The position numbers were made by a program, and so were the translations under genes. A DNA stretch of 64,000 nucleotides, from contig NZ_JACDXU010000002.1 in assembly GCF_020539485.1 (NCBI RefSeq), positions 496,001-560,000 on the forward strand, given 5' to 3'. The notes below the pieces were generated by a model. It had not been told where the DNA came from. It worked only from the letters and a program-made list of their open reading frames with translations, and made no database searches. This document shows, in pieces, positions 11,120-19,251 of the stretch (position 1 is its first letter; every line of letters begins with the position of its first letter). The stretch comes from Fulverythrobacter ferritrahens. GTDB taxonomy: Bacteria; Pseudomonadota; Alphaproteobacteria; Sphingomonadales; Sphingomonadaceae.

Positions 11120-12124
11120 TTACAATTCGATCACGGTCTTGCCGAAGCTCTCAGGCCCCCAGGCATGGGCATAGGCATCCTTGGCCTGATCGAAGGTGAA
11201 GCTCTTGCCGATAACCGGCTTGATGCCGTTCACGTCCACGGCGGCATTCAGCGCCTTGGCCATGGCGGCCGAGCCGACGAAGATGCCGCGCAGGCTGCCG
11301 CCGCTCATCATCAGGGCGCGCGGATTGGGGCCGCCTTCGGGCGAAAGCACGCCGATGAAGGCCACTTCGCCCTGCGTGCGCAGCGCCGACATGGATTGTT
11401 CGGCCGTGCCCGCGCCGCCCACTTCGATCACCTTGTCCACGCCGCCGAAAGTGCGGGCGATATGCGCGCCCCAATCGGGGGTTTCCTTGTAGTTCACGCC
11501 ATGCGCCGCGCCGAGTTCCTTCAGGCGCGCCAGCTTGCCGTCGGAGGATGAGGTGGCGAAGACTTCGCAGCCGCCCGCGCGTGCGATTTGCAGCGCGAGA
11601 GTGGAAACGCCGCCGCTGCCCAGCACCAGCACGCGGTCGCCGGGCTTGAGGGCGCGGGGGCCTTCGTAAAGGGCATTCCACGCCGTAACGCCCGCGCAGG
11701 GCATGCAGGCGGCTTCGGCATAGCTGAGGCTCTCGGCCATCGGCACCACGCCGCTGGCGGGCAGCACGACCAGTTCGGCCAGCATGCCGGGCGAGATGCC
11801 GTCACCCAGCGCCGGGCCCATGCGCGGCGGGCCTTCGACCCACAGGGGGAAGAAGCTGGACTGGACCTTGTCGCCCACTTTCACGCCGGTCACGCCCGCG
11901 CCCACGGCAACCACTTCGCCCGCACCGTCGGACAGGGGCACGGCGGGTTTCTGCAGCACGCCGCCGAAATATTTCCCCGCCACCACGGCGAAGTCGCGAT
12001 AATTGATGGACCAGGCCTTGGGCGCCACCACCACTTCGCCCGGGCCGGGCGTGGGATCGGGCAAGGTGTCCTGATAAAGCTTGTCGAAACCGTCGGACCC
12101 GGCAGGCATCAGCCATGCGCGCAT
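11120..12124 (-). CDS. Zinc-independent medium-chain (MDR) NAD(P)-dependent dehydrogenase/quinone reductase-like
   Basis: A 334-residue medium-chain dehydrogenase/reductase. The N-terminal GroES-like part has SINYRDFAVVAGKYFGG, the spot where zinc alcohol dehydrogenases have their catalytic cysteine; here it is absent, as in quinone reductase-type members. The cofactor domain carries VLVLGSGGVSTLALQIA and VDKVIEVGGAGTAEQSM. It likely reduces or oxidises an enone, quinone or alcohol using NAD(P)H. The ATG at 12124 follows GGGGAGAAC. It sits downstream of the LigF-like GST in the same orientation, so a lignin-fragment intermediate is a fair guess. Confidence 0.85.
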   Translation of the reverse strand: MRAWLMPAGSDGFDKLYQDTLPDPTPGPGEVVVAPKAWSINYRDFAVVAGKYFGGVLQKPAVPLSDGAGEVVAVGAGVTGVKVGDKVQSSFFPLWVEGPPRMGPALGDGISPGMLAELVVLPASGVVPMAESLSYAEAACMPCAGVTAWNALYEGPRALKPGDRVLVLGSGGVSTLALQIARAGGCEVFATSSSDGKLARLKELGAAHGVNYKETPDWGAHIARTFGGVDKVIEVGGAGTAEQSMSALRTQGEVAFIGVLSPEGGPNPRALMMSGGSLRGIFVGSAAMAKALNAAVDVNGIKPVIGKSFTFDQAKDAYAHAWGPESFGKTVIEL

Positions 12125-12262
12125 TGTTGTTCTCCCCAGTTCATTCCGTTTCGGATTGTTGCAGCGGTTCTAGGCCATTTCGGAGAATTGGCTACCCGCT
12201 GCGGGACAATCGGAAGGCGCCGCAGGCAAGTGTCCTTTCGGGCAGGCCGGCGGCGGAAATAT

Positions 12263-13036
12263 TCAGCGGTCCCCGCTCCAGGTGCGCAGGCCGGGCGTGG
12301 TGCGATCCTCGCCCGCAAGCGCTGCCTGAACGGCGGGGCGGGCCATCACCGCCTCGCGCCAGGCGACGAGGCGCGGATAGGTCGCATCCACTTCCATTTC
12401 GGGGAACATGCGCGCCACCATCAGGCCGCAATGGGCGAAGAAATTGATGTCGGCGAGGGAATAGCTGTCGCCCGCCAGCCACTCGGTCTGCTCCAGCTGG
12501 CGCTCGATCTTCTGCAGCGCATAGACGATCTTGTCGGTCGCGTTCTGGAGGTCGGCCTCGGAAAAGCCGGAGCGGGCGGCGGCCCATTTCTTGCGCTGGT
12601 CGGGCAGGGGGATGTGGCTCAGCAATTCCTCGAAAGTGCCGGCATCGATATTGCGCGCGATCACGCCCACCATGCGGTGCCAGCCATGCATGGAAACATG
12701 GTTCATCACATGCTCGTCCACGAATTTGTTCCAGTAGCGCATCCGTGCCGCGCCAACCGGGGTGCGCGGCCGCAGCGGGCCGCTTTCCGGATTGGCATCG
12801 GGGAAGGCGTCTTCCAGATATTCGTTGATCACCGTGGTATGGGTGATGATCGTCCCGTCATGGTCCAGCACGGGCACCTGCCCTTCGGGATTGATCGCCA
12901 CGAACCAGTCGGAATGCTGCTCGAACTTGTGCAGATCGACATAGTGGCTCTCGTAAGCGAGCCCCTTCTCCTTGAGGGGGATCATCGACTTGAGCGAATT
13001 GGCGACCGGCTCGGCGTGGTAATATTTCAGGGCCAT
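12263..13036 (-). CDS. LigF-like beta-etherase family glutathione S-transferase
   Basis: A 257-residue GST, the same length as SYK-6 LigF. N13-S14 lie in PVANSLKSM, matching the catalytic Asn-Ser region of LigF (PGANSLKPL). The run FEQHSDWFVAINPEGQVP and later ITHTTVINEYLEDAFP also follow LigF. LigF-type enzymes use glutathione to cut the beta-aryl ether bond of lignin dimer ketones, releasing a phenol and a glutathione thioether. The N-terminal thioredoxin-like domain (about 1-85) and all-helical C-terminal domain are intact. Relatedness to LigF is clear; whether it is the main beta-etherase or a related ether-cleaving GST is not settled. An SDR lies 14 bases upstream. Confidence 0.8.
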   Translation of the reverse strand: MALKYYHAEPVANSLKSMIPLKEKGLAYESHYVDLHKFEQHSDWFVAINPEGQVPVLDHDGTIITHTTVINEYLEDAFPDANPESGPLRPRTPVGAARMRYWNKFVDEHVMNHVSMHGWHRMVGVIARNIDAGTFEELLSHIPLPDQRKKWAAARSGFSEADLQNATDKIVYALQKIERQLEQTEWLAGDSYSLADINFFAHCGLMVARMFPEMEVDATYPRLVAWREAVMARPAVQAALAGEDRTTPGLRTWSGDR

Positions 13037-13050
13037 TGCTGTGTCCTCTC

Positions 13051-13797
13051 TCAGACTTCGATGCTTTCCAGCACGCCGCCATCCACGGCCCAGTCCTGGC
13101 CCGTCACATGGCTGGCCGCGTCGGACAGCAGGAAGCAGGCGACTTCGGCCAGTTCTTCGGGGCTGCCCATGCGGCGCTGGGGCACGCGGGCGGCGATCTT
13201 GCCGGCCTGCTCGGGCGGGATGCGGTCCAGCGCCTCAGTGCGGATGAAGCCGGGGATGATGCAGTTCGCGCGGATGCCATGCGGGGCCATTTCCACCGCA
13301 ATGGCGCGTGTCAGGCCCAGCACGCCATGCTTGGAGGCGACATAGGCCGGGTTCATCGCCATGCCGCGCTTGGAACCCATGGAGCCGGTGACCAGGATGG
13401 AGCCCTTGCCCGCCTCGATCATGGCGGGCAGCACTTTCTGGATTGCCCAGAACACGCTGATCAAATTCACTTTGATGGTCTGTTCGAACACGTCGGGATC
13501 GAAGGCGACGGCGGGAGTGAAGCCGCCGGTCAGCCCGGCATTGGCGAACAGGCCCTCGATCGGCCCGAAATGCGCGGCGGCGGCTTCCAGCGCGGCTTCC
13601 AGCTGGGCCTTGTCGCCCACATCGGCGGCGAAACCTGCGGCATTGCCGCCGAGCGAGGCGACCACCTCGTCCAGCATTTCCTTGCGCCGCGCGATCAGCG
13701 AAACGCGGGCCCCACGTGTCGCCAGCATCCGCGCGCTGACCAGGCCGATGCCGCTGGATGCGCCAGTGACGACGATATGCATTCCCTTGAAATCCAT
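13051..13797 (-). CDS. Short-chain dehydrogenase/reductase (classical SDR)
   Basis: A 248-residue classical SDR: cofactor motif TGASSGIG (11-18), NAG (86-88), catalytic S139, Y152 and K156 (AYVASK), and DGG near the C-terminus. It probably oxidises a secondary alcohol with NAD(P)+. The ATG overlaps the stop of the upstream phosphatase-like gene by one base (TGATG), so the two are translationally coupled, and the GST gene follows 14 bases later. In SYK-6 an SDR (LigD) makes the ketone that LigF cleaves; this SDR is shorter and less LigD-like than the one at 29315, so that role is only a possibility. Confidence 0.9.
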   Translation of the reverse strand: MDFKGMHIVVTGASSGIGLVSARMLATRGARVSLIARRKEMLDEVVASLGGNAAGFAADVGDKAQLEAALEAAAAHFGPIEGLFANAGLTGGFTPAVAFDPDVFEQTIKVNLISVFWAIQKVLPAMIEAGKGSILVTGSMGSKRGMAMNPAYVASKHGVLGLTRAIAVEMAPHGIRANCIIPGFIRTEALDRIPPEQAGKIAARVPQRRMGSPEELAEVACFLLSDAASHVTGQDWAVDGGVLESIEV

Positions 13798-14255
13798 CAG
13801 GCTTCACTCTCTCCAATGAAGGCCGCCCAGGCGGGGGCGGCGGGGTGGTCGCTCGTCAGCGGCGACCATTGGCGTTCCATCAATGCGCGCGCTTCGGCCT
13901 TGGCCATGCCGCGCGCCAGATGGTAGCGATAGAAAAAGGCGGAGACCCGCCAATTGGCGATGCAGTGGACATGGATGGGCGCGTCGATAGCGCCCAGTGC
14001 ATCCACGAAGGCGTGGAAATGATCCTCACCGGGCGCATCGAAGGGCACGGGAATATGGGTATAGCCGATCCCGGCAGAGGCGAGCTTCGCGCCCTCATCC
14101 GCCAGCGCATCGGGATGATCGTCCAGTGCCAGATTGATGACATGGGCAATTCCGATGGCCTTCAGCCGGGCAATGTCAGCATCCTCGATCCGCCCGGAAG
14201 TGGTGACCCGGGAAGACAGGCGTTGCCAGCCTCTGATGTCCTCCGGGTCGCCCAT
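13797..14255 (-). CDS. Small protein tyrosine phosphatase-like (DUF442-type) protein
   Basis: A 152-residue protein with HVHCIANWRVSAFFY: C98 and R103 give the Cys-x4-Arg loop of the DUF442/beta-lactamase-hydrolase-like phosphatase group rather than the Cys-x5-Arg of classical enzymes. The preceding IGYTHIPVPFDAPGEDHFHAF is also typical of that group. Members are cysteine phosphatases, persulfide-related proteins or of unknown role. The ATG at 14255 lies 11 bases after the upstream stop, and the stop overlaps the SDR start by one base, placing it firmly inside a catabolic operon. Why a phosphatase-like fold sits here is not known. Confidence 0.75.
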   Translation of the reverse strand: MGDPEDIRGWQRLSSRVTTSGRIEDADIARLKAIGIAHVINLALDDHPDALADEGAKLASAGIGYTHIPVPFDAPGEDHFHAFVDALGAIDAPIHVHCIANWRVSAFFYRYHLARGMAKAEARALMERQWSPLTSDHPAAPAWAAFIGESEA

Positions 14256-14266
14256 TCCAGATCGGT

Positions 14267-15139
14267 TCAGACGAGGCCCAGAACCCTTGCGGCATTGTCC
14301 TTCATGATGCCGGGCATCACTTCCTCGCGGAAGCCGACTTCCTTGGCTGCGGTGATCCACTTGTCAGGGTGGATCAGCGGGAAGTCGCTGCCGAACAGCA
14401 TCTTATGCTTCAGCTGGGTGTTGGCGTACTGGATCACCTGCTTGGGGAAATATTTGGGGCTCCAGCCAGACAGGTCGATATAGACGTTGGTCTTGTGGAG
14501 GGCCATGGACAGGCTCTCGTCAACCCAGGGCCAGCTCGGGTGGGCCAGGATGATCTTCATGTCGGGGAAGTCCACCGCCACATCGTCGATCAGCATGGGC
14601 TGGCCATATTTCAGGCGCATGCCGCCGCCGCCGCGCATTCCGGTGCCCATGCCCGAATGGCCGGTGTGGAAGATCACCGGCAGCTGATATTCGTTGATCA
14701 CTTCATAGATCGGCCAGGCCATCCGGTCCGCCGGGTGGGCGTTCTGGGCGATGCCGTGGAACTTGAAGCCCTTCACGCCGAAATTCTCGACCAGGTCGCG
14801 CGCTTCGCGGGCGCCATATTTGCCCTTGTGCGGATCGATGCTGGCGAAGGCCATGCAGATATCGTCATTCTTCGCGGCGAGTTCCGCCACTTCGTAATTG
14901 CTGACGCGCTTGGCGCCCATGCCGCTCTCGCAATCGACCGTGAACATGCACAGGGCGATGTTGGTTTCGCGGTACAGCTCGATGATTTCGGGCATCTTGG
15001 GCCGTTCGCGCGGCGCCTTGAAATAGGTGCTGGCGGCATCGAAGAATTCGCCCATCACCGGATCTTCCGGATCGTGGCACGAAACCTCCGCGTGAACGTG
15101 GACGTCGATGGCGCGGATCTTGGTGAGGTCGATTGGCAC
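14267..15139 (-). CDS. Amidohydrolase family protein (ACMSD/decarboxylase-like)
   Basis: A 290-residue TIM-barrel metal-dependent hydrolase. Metal ligands are H14 and H16 (IDVHVHA), a later His in LPVIFHTGHSG or IILAHPSWPW, and the Asp in MLFGSDFPLI. This amidohydrolase-2 group includes ACMSD, gamma-resorcylate decarboxylase, LigJ and LigI, so it may decarboxylate or hydrolyse an aromatic acid or a ring-opened product. The start is GTG at 15139, with GGGATAC upstream; no ATG fits. It begins a four-gene unit with the phosphatase-like, SDR and GST genes. Confidence 0.85.
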   Translation of the reverse strand: MPIDLTKIRAIDVHVHAEVSCHDPEDPVMGEFFDAASTYFKAPRERPKMPEIIELYRETNIALCMFTVDCESGMGAKRVSNYEVAELAAKNDDICMAFASIDPHKGKYGAREARDLVENFGVKGFKFHGIAQNAHPADRMAWPIYEVINEYQLPVIFHTGHSGMGTGMRGGGGMRLKYGQPMLIDDVAVDFPDMKIILAHPSWPWVDESLSMALHKTNVYIDLSGWSPKYFPKQVIQYANTQLKHKMLFGSDFPLIHPDKWITAAKEVGFREEVMPGIMKDNAARVLGLV

Positions 15140-15156
15140 GTGCGGTATCCCGGATA

Positions 15157-15194
15157 GTAAAAGGCCCGCCCCGGCTGGTGCCGGAGGCGGGCCT
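15157..15194 (-). terminator. Aldehyde dehydrogenase terminator
   Basis: On the minus strand AGGCCCGCC, a 15-base loop that itself pairs, GGCGGGCCT and TTTTA. It separates the aldehyde dehydrogenase transcript from the amidohydrolase operon. Confidence 0.85.
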
Positions 15195-15209
15195 GCATTG
15201 TCAATGCAA

Positions 15210-16724
15210 TCAGAGCTTCATCAGCACCGACTTGGTTTCGAGATAAGCCTCGAGACCCAGGCGGCCCTGTTCGTGGCCGATGCCGCTTTCCTTGTAGCCG
15301 CCGAAGGGCAGCGCCGGGTCGATCATCGCGTGGCAGTTGACCCACACGGTGCCGGCCTTGAGCTGGCTGGCGATGCGCACGGCGGAGCTGGCGTCCTTGG
15401 TCCACACACCGGCGGCAAGGCCGAACGGCGTGTCATTGGCTTCCTTCACCACGTCGTTCAGGTCTTCGAAGCGCTGGGCAACCACGACCGGGCCGAAGAT
15501 TTCCTCGCGAACGACGCTCATCTGCGGGTTCACGTCGGTCAGGATGGTGGGGCTGATGTAATAGCCGCCATCATTGCTGGGAACGTCGCCGCCCATCAGC
15601 ACCGATGCGCCATCGCGCTTGCCCGCTTCGATATAGCCCAGCACGCGCTCGTGCTGTTCCTTCGACACGACCGGGCCCATATGGGCGTTGGGGTCGAGCG
15701 AGGGACGCGGAGCCCAGAAATCGGCGGTTTCGGCCATGCCTTCCACCACCTTGTCGAACACGGACTTGTGCGCATAGAGGCGCGAACCGGCGACGCAGAC
15801 CTGGCCCGAATTGAAGAAGATCGCGCCGGCAACGCCGGGGGCGGTTTCGGCCACGTCCACGTCGGGCATGACGACCACGGGGCTCTTGCCGCCCAGTTCC
15901 AGGGTGACGTGCTTCAGCGTTTCGGTGGCATTGCGGTTGATCAGCTTGCCGATCTCGGTCGAGCCGGTGAAGGCAACCTTGTCCACATCGGGGTGCTTGA
16001 CCATGCGGTCACCCGCGGTGTGGCCATAGCCGGTGATGATGTTGACGACGCCAGCGGGCACGCCCGCTTCGTTGATCAGGTCAGCCAGGCGCAGCGCGGT
16101 GAGGCTGGTCTGCTCGGCAGGCTTCAGCACCGTGGTGCAGCCTGCGGCCAGTGCGGGGGCGATCTTGAGGCAGGCCATCAGCAGCGGGAAGTTCCAGGGC
16201 ACGATCTGCGCACAGACGCCGACGGGTTCCTTCACGGTATAGGCGAACATCATGCCGCCCGGCAGCGAATAGGGGGCCTGCGTTTCGCCGCCGATCTTGC
16301 CGGCCCAGCCAGCCATGTAGCGGAAGTGGGCGGCAGCGCCCGGCACGTCCACCGCATTGGCCATGCCCACCGGCTTGCCCACGTCGATCGCTTCCAGCTC
16401 GGCCAGTTCGGCACCATGGGCTTCGATCAGGTCGGCGATCTTGTGCATGGTCTTTTCACGCACGATCGGGGGCAGGTTGCGCCAGCGGCCATCGTCGAAA
16501 GCGGCGCGGGCAGCGGCAACGGCCCTGTCCACGTCCTTGTCGGTGGCTTCCACGACGCTGGAGATGACCTTGCCCGAAGAGGGATCTTCGACGTCGATCG
16601 TCTGGTTACCGGAGCTGTCGACCCATTCGCCGTTGATGTAGAGCTGCGGCTTGCGCGCCAGGGCAGCCTTGGCGGCTGCCGAATATTCCCGCTGGGTGCG
16701 GTCGATGGTGGTGATCTCGTTCAT
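15210..16724 (-). CDS. NAD(P)+-dependent aldehyde dehydrogenase
   Basis: A 504-residue ALDH superfamily enzyme that oxidises an aldehyde to its acid. Visible are VPWNFPLLMACLKIAPALAAGCT (cofactor binding), FTGSTEIGK, the general-base Glu in LELGGKSP, the nucleophilic Cys in NSGQVCVAGSRL, and EIFGPVV. Length and order fit the phenylacetaldehyde/betaine-type class. The ATG at 16724 follows AAAGGAC; a longer frame begins 16 codons earlier without a better site. With a PQQ alcohol dehydrogenase just upstream, a two-step alcohol-to-acid oxidation of a lignin-derived alcohol is plausible. Confidence 0.93.
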   Translation of the reverse strand: MNEITTIDRTQREYSAAAKAALARKPQLYINGEWVDSSGNQTIDVEDPSSGKVISSVVEATDKDVDRAVAAARAAFDDGRWRNLPPIVREKTMHKIADLIEAHGAELAELEAIDVGKPVGMANAVDVPGAAAHFRYMAGWAGKIGGETQAPYSLPGGMMFAYTVKEPVGVCAQIVPWNFPLLMACLKIAPALAAGCTTVLKPAEQTSLTALRLADLINEAGVPAGVVNIITGYGHTAGDRMVKHPDVDKVAFTGSTEIGKLINRNATETLKHVTLELGGKSPVVVMPDVDVAETAPGVAGAIFFNSGQVCVAGSRLYAHKSVFDKVVEGMAETADFWAPRPSLDPNAHMGPVVSKEQHERVLGYIEAGKRDGASVLMGGDVPSNDGGYYISPTILTDVNPQMSVVREEIFGPVVVAQRFEDLNDVVKEANDTPFGLAAGVWTKDASSAVRIASQLKAGTVWVNCHAMIDPALPFGGYKESGIGHEQGRLGLEAYLETKSVLMKL

Positions 16725-16811
16725 CTCAGGTCCTTTCCCGAAGCGAATCCTGTTGCTTCTTCCGACTACCAAATTCCGGCGGCCCTGCCCATGGCGAGCA
16801 GGGCGCCAACG

Positions 16812-16823
16812 TAACGCGCGTTA
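16812..16823. promoter_or_regulatory. Perfect 12-bp palindrome upstream of the aldehyde dehydrogenase
   Basis: TAACGCGCGTTA, directly followed by TATAATT on the plus strand, lies in the 170-base gap between the PQQ dehydrogenase stop and the aldehyde dehydrogenase start. It has the form of a short TetR- or LacI-type operator; the binder is unknown. Confidence 0.3.
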
Positions 16824-16894
16824 TAATTCCCGGCGCATGTCTGTCGATTCAGAAATGCGCCGGGGCAATCTCGGGTTCCCCCTTACGTTCCCCC

Positions 16895-19009
16895 TTACGT
16901 TCCGGGGCCGCCAAGCTTCTTGTCCTCATTGGCACGCATGATGACATATTGGCGGATGCCCTCGATCTCCTGCCGCGAGAGCGTGCCGGCGAAGCTGACC
17001 ATGCCGTTATCCTGCAAGGCGCCGTCATGCACCACACTGGCCCAGCCATCGGCATCGCCCAGCAGGGCGCTGCGGCGCAGGTCGGGCAGCACGGTGGAGC
17101 CAACTGCGGCATCGCCATGGCACTGCCCGCAATAGCGGCCGTAATTATAGAGGGCCGACGCGAGCTTGGCCTTGTCACCAGTGAAGGGCGGCGGATCGAG
17201 CGGCATGCGCGACAGCGGCGGGGCGGGGGGCAGGGTTGCCTTGCCGCCCAGCTTGAACACCAGCAGGCGCGAGATATTGGGCACGGGGCCCGCCACTTCG
17301 TTCAGCACGCCCCCGGGCGCCAGCGGCCAGATGCCGCCCCAGCCCGCCAGCACGGCGACATATTGTTCGCCATCGATCATATAGGTCATCGGCGGGGCAA
17401 CCACGCCGGTCTGCGCGGCAAAGGACCACAGCTGCTTGCCATCCTTGGCATCGTAGGCGACGAAATTGCCCGCCGCAGTGCCCTGGAACAGCAGGCCGCC
17501 AGCGGTGGAGAGCAAGCCGCCATTCCACGGGCCCTGGTAGGGCACGCGCCAGCGTTCCTTCTGCGCCACCGGGTCCCACGCCACCAGCGCGCCCTTGGTC
17601 GCCGCGCGGGCGCCGTTGCGGGCGGCCAGGTCGGCGGGCATGCCGCCTGCGGCCTGGTCGATGCCCACGTTGAAGCCGCGCTTCGTGTTGGGCTTCCAGT
17701 TCGCCTCGGGGAAATAGGGGAAGGCCGCCTCGATCACCGGGATATAGACGAGGCCTTCCTTCGGGCTGAAGGCCATCGGGTGCCAGCTATGCGCGCCGCC
17801 CGCGCCGGGCGTGGAGACGAAGGGCTTGCCCGTCTTGTCATAGCGCGCTTCGGGCACTTCGATGGGCCGCCCGGTTTTCATGTCGACCCCGGTGGTCCAG
17901 TTCTGCGGCACGTAATTCTTGGCGGAGATCAGCTTGCCCGTCTCGCGGTCGATCACATAGAAAAAGCCGTTCTTGGGCGCCTGCATCAGCACCTTGCGCT
18001 CTTTCCCGTCGATCTTCAGCGTGGCCAGCATGATATGCTGCGTGGCGGTGAAGTCCCAGGTTTCGCCCGGCGTTTCCTGATAGTGCCAGACATATTCGCC
18101 CGTATCGGGCCGGATCGCCACAATGGAGCTGAGATAGAGATTATCCCCGCCGCCCGGCGAACGATAGGACTGGTTCCAGGGAGAGCCATTGCCCACGCCG
18201 ATATAGAGCAGGTCCAGCTCGGGATCGTAGGCCATTGAATCCCACACGGTGCCGCCGCCGCCCAGCTTCCAGAACTCGCCGTTCCAGGTCTTGCGGGCCT
18301 TGGCGAGATATTCCGGCTCGTCCTTCGCCTCCTCCGGCGCGCCGGGCACGGTGTAGAAGCGCCACAGCTGCTTGCCGCTATCGGCATCATAGGCGCTGAC
18401 ATAGCCGCGCACGCCATATTCGGCGCCGCCATTGCCGATGATCACCTTGCCCTTCACCACGCGCGGGGCGCCGGTGATCGTATAGGCCTTGGTCTGGTCA
18501 ACCGTGACCTGCGACCAGACTTCCTTGCCCGTTTCGCGATCCAGCGCGATCAGGCGGCCATCCAGCGTGCCGAGGAACAGCTTGTCGCCCCATGCGCCAA
18601 GCCCGCGATTGACCACATCGCAACAGGCCTTCACGCCTGTCTCGCCCGGCACCTTGGGATCATATTCCCACAGGAGCTTGCCGGTCTTGCCGTCATAGGC
18701 CTTCACCTTGCTCCACGCCGTGGTGATGTAGAGCTTGCCGCCGATCATCAGCGGCGTGCCTTCCTGCCCGCGCGCCGTATCGAGATCGGCCGACCAGGCG
18801 AGGCCCAGATCCTTGACGTTATCGAGGTTGATCTTGTCGAGCGGGGAATAGCGCTGCTCGCCATAATCGCGCCCATAGGTCAGCCATTCGCCATCGGGCG
18901 GGGAGGTGATCATCGCCTCCGTCACGCCGCCCGAGGCCGCATTATCGCTCTTGGCGCAGCCTGTCAGGGCCAGTGAAGCGGCAAGCACCGCAACGATTCC
19001 GAACCGCAT
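16895..19009 (-). CDS. PQQ-dependent quinohemoprotein alcohol dehydrogenase (lipoprotein)
   Basis: A 704-residue type II quinohemoprotein. The ATG at 19009 follows GGGAGGTGGG and starts a lipoprotein signal (MRFGIVAVLAASLALTGC). The 8-bladed propeller carries tryptophan-dock repeats (YDGKTGKLLWEY, LDRETGKEVW, YDADSGKQLWRF), the adjacent-cysteine pair typical of PQQ sites (VKACCDVVNRG) and VWHYQETPGETWDFTA. A C-terminal cytochrome c domain has the heme motif CGQCH. It would oxidise primary or secondary alcohols in the periplasm and pass electrons to the chain. PQQ synthesis genes are not in the window. An earlier in-frame start would bury the signal peptide and is rejected. Confidence 0.93.
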   Translation of the reverse strand: MRFGIVAVLAASLALTGCAKSDNAASGGVTEAMITSPPDGEWLTYGRDYGEQRYSPLDKINLDNVKDLGLAWSADLDTARGQEGTPLMIGGKLYITTAWSKVKAYDGKTGKLLWEYDPKVPGETGVKACCDVVNRGLGAWGDKLFLGTLDGRLIALDRETGKEVWSQVTVDQTKAYTITGAPRVVKGKVIIGNGGAEYGVRGYVSAYDADSGKQLWRFYTVPGAPEEAKDEPEYLAKARKTWNGEFWKLGGGGTVWDSMAYDPELDLLYIGVGNGSPWNQSYRSPGGGDNLYLSSIVAIRPDTGEYVWHYQETPGETWDFTATQHIMLATLKIDGKERKVLMQAPKNGFFYVIDRETGKLISAKNYVPQNWTTGVDMKTGRPIEVPEARYDKTGKPFVSTPGAGGAHSWHPMAFSPKEGLVYIPVIEAAFPYFPEANWKPNTKRGFNVGIDQAAGGMPADLAARNGARAATKGALVAWDPVAQKERWRVPYQGPWNGGLLSTAGGLLFQGTAAGNFVAYDAKDGKQLWSFAAQTGVVAPPMTYMIDGEQYVAVLAGWGGIWPLAPGGVLNEVAGPVPNISRLLVFKLGGKATLPPAPPLSRMPLDPPPFTGDKAKLASALYNYGRYCGQCHGDAAVGSTVLPDLRRSALLGDADGWASVVHDGALQDNGMVSFAGTLSRQEIEGIRQYVIMRANEDKKLGGPGT

Positions 19010-19251
19010 TCCCACCTCCCAATCGGCCCGCCCGTCTTCCCGCGGCAAGGGCACTTTGTAAGCGATGCCTACGATTTGCGCCCCGTCCCGGTCAAGCACA
19101 GAAAGCGCGGGATTGCGTGCATTGGCGCGCATAATTTACCCATTGCCTCGCCCGCCGGATTGCCTGTATTCCTTGTGCGTCAGAAGAGCGCGAGCCCGCG
19201 TTATGACCCTGGCTTAGCAATGCTACAGCTTAAGATCAGGAACACTCTCAA

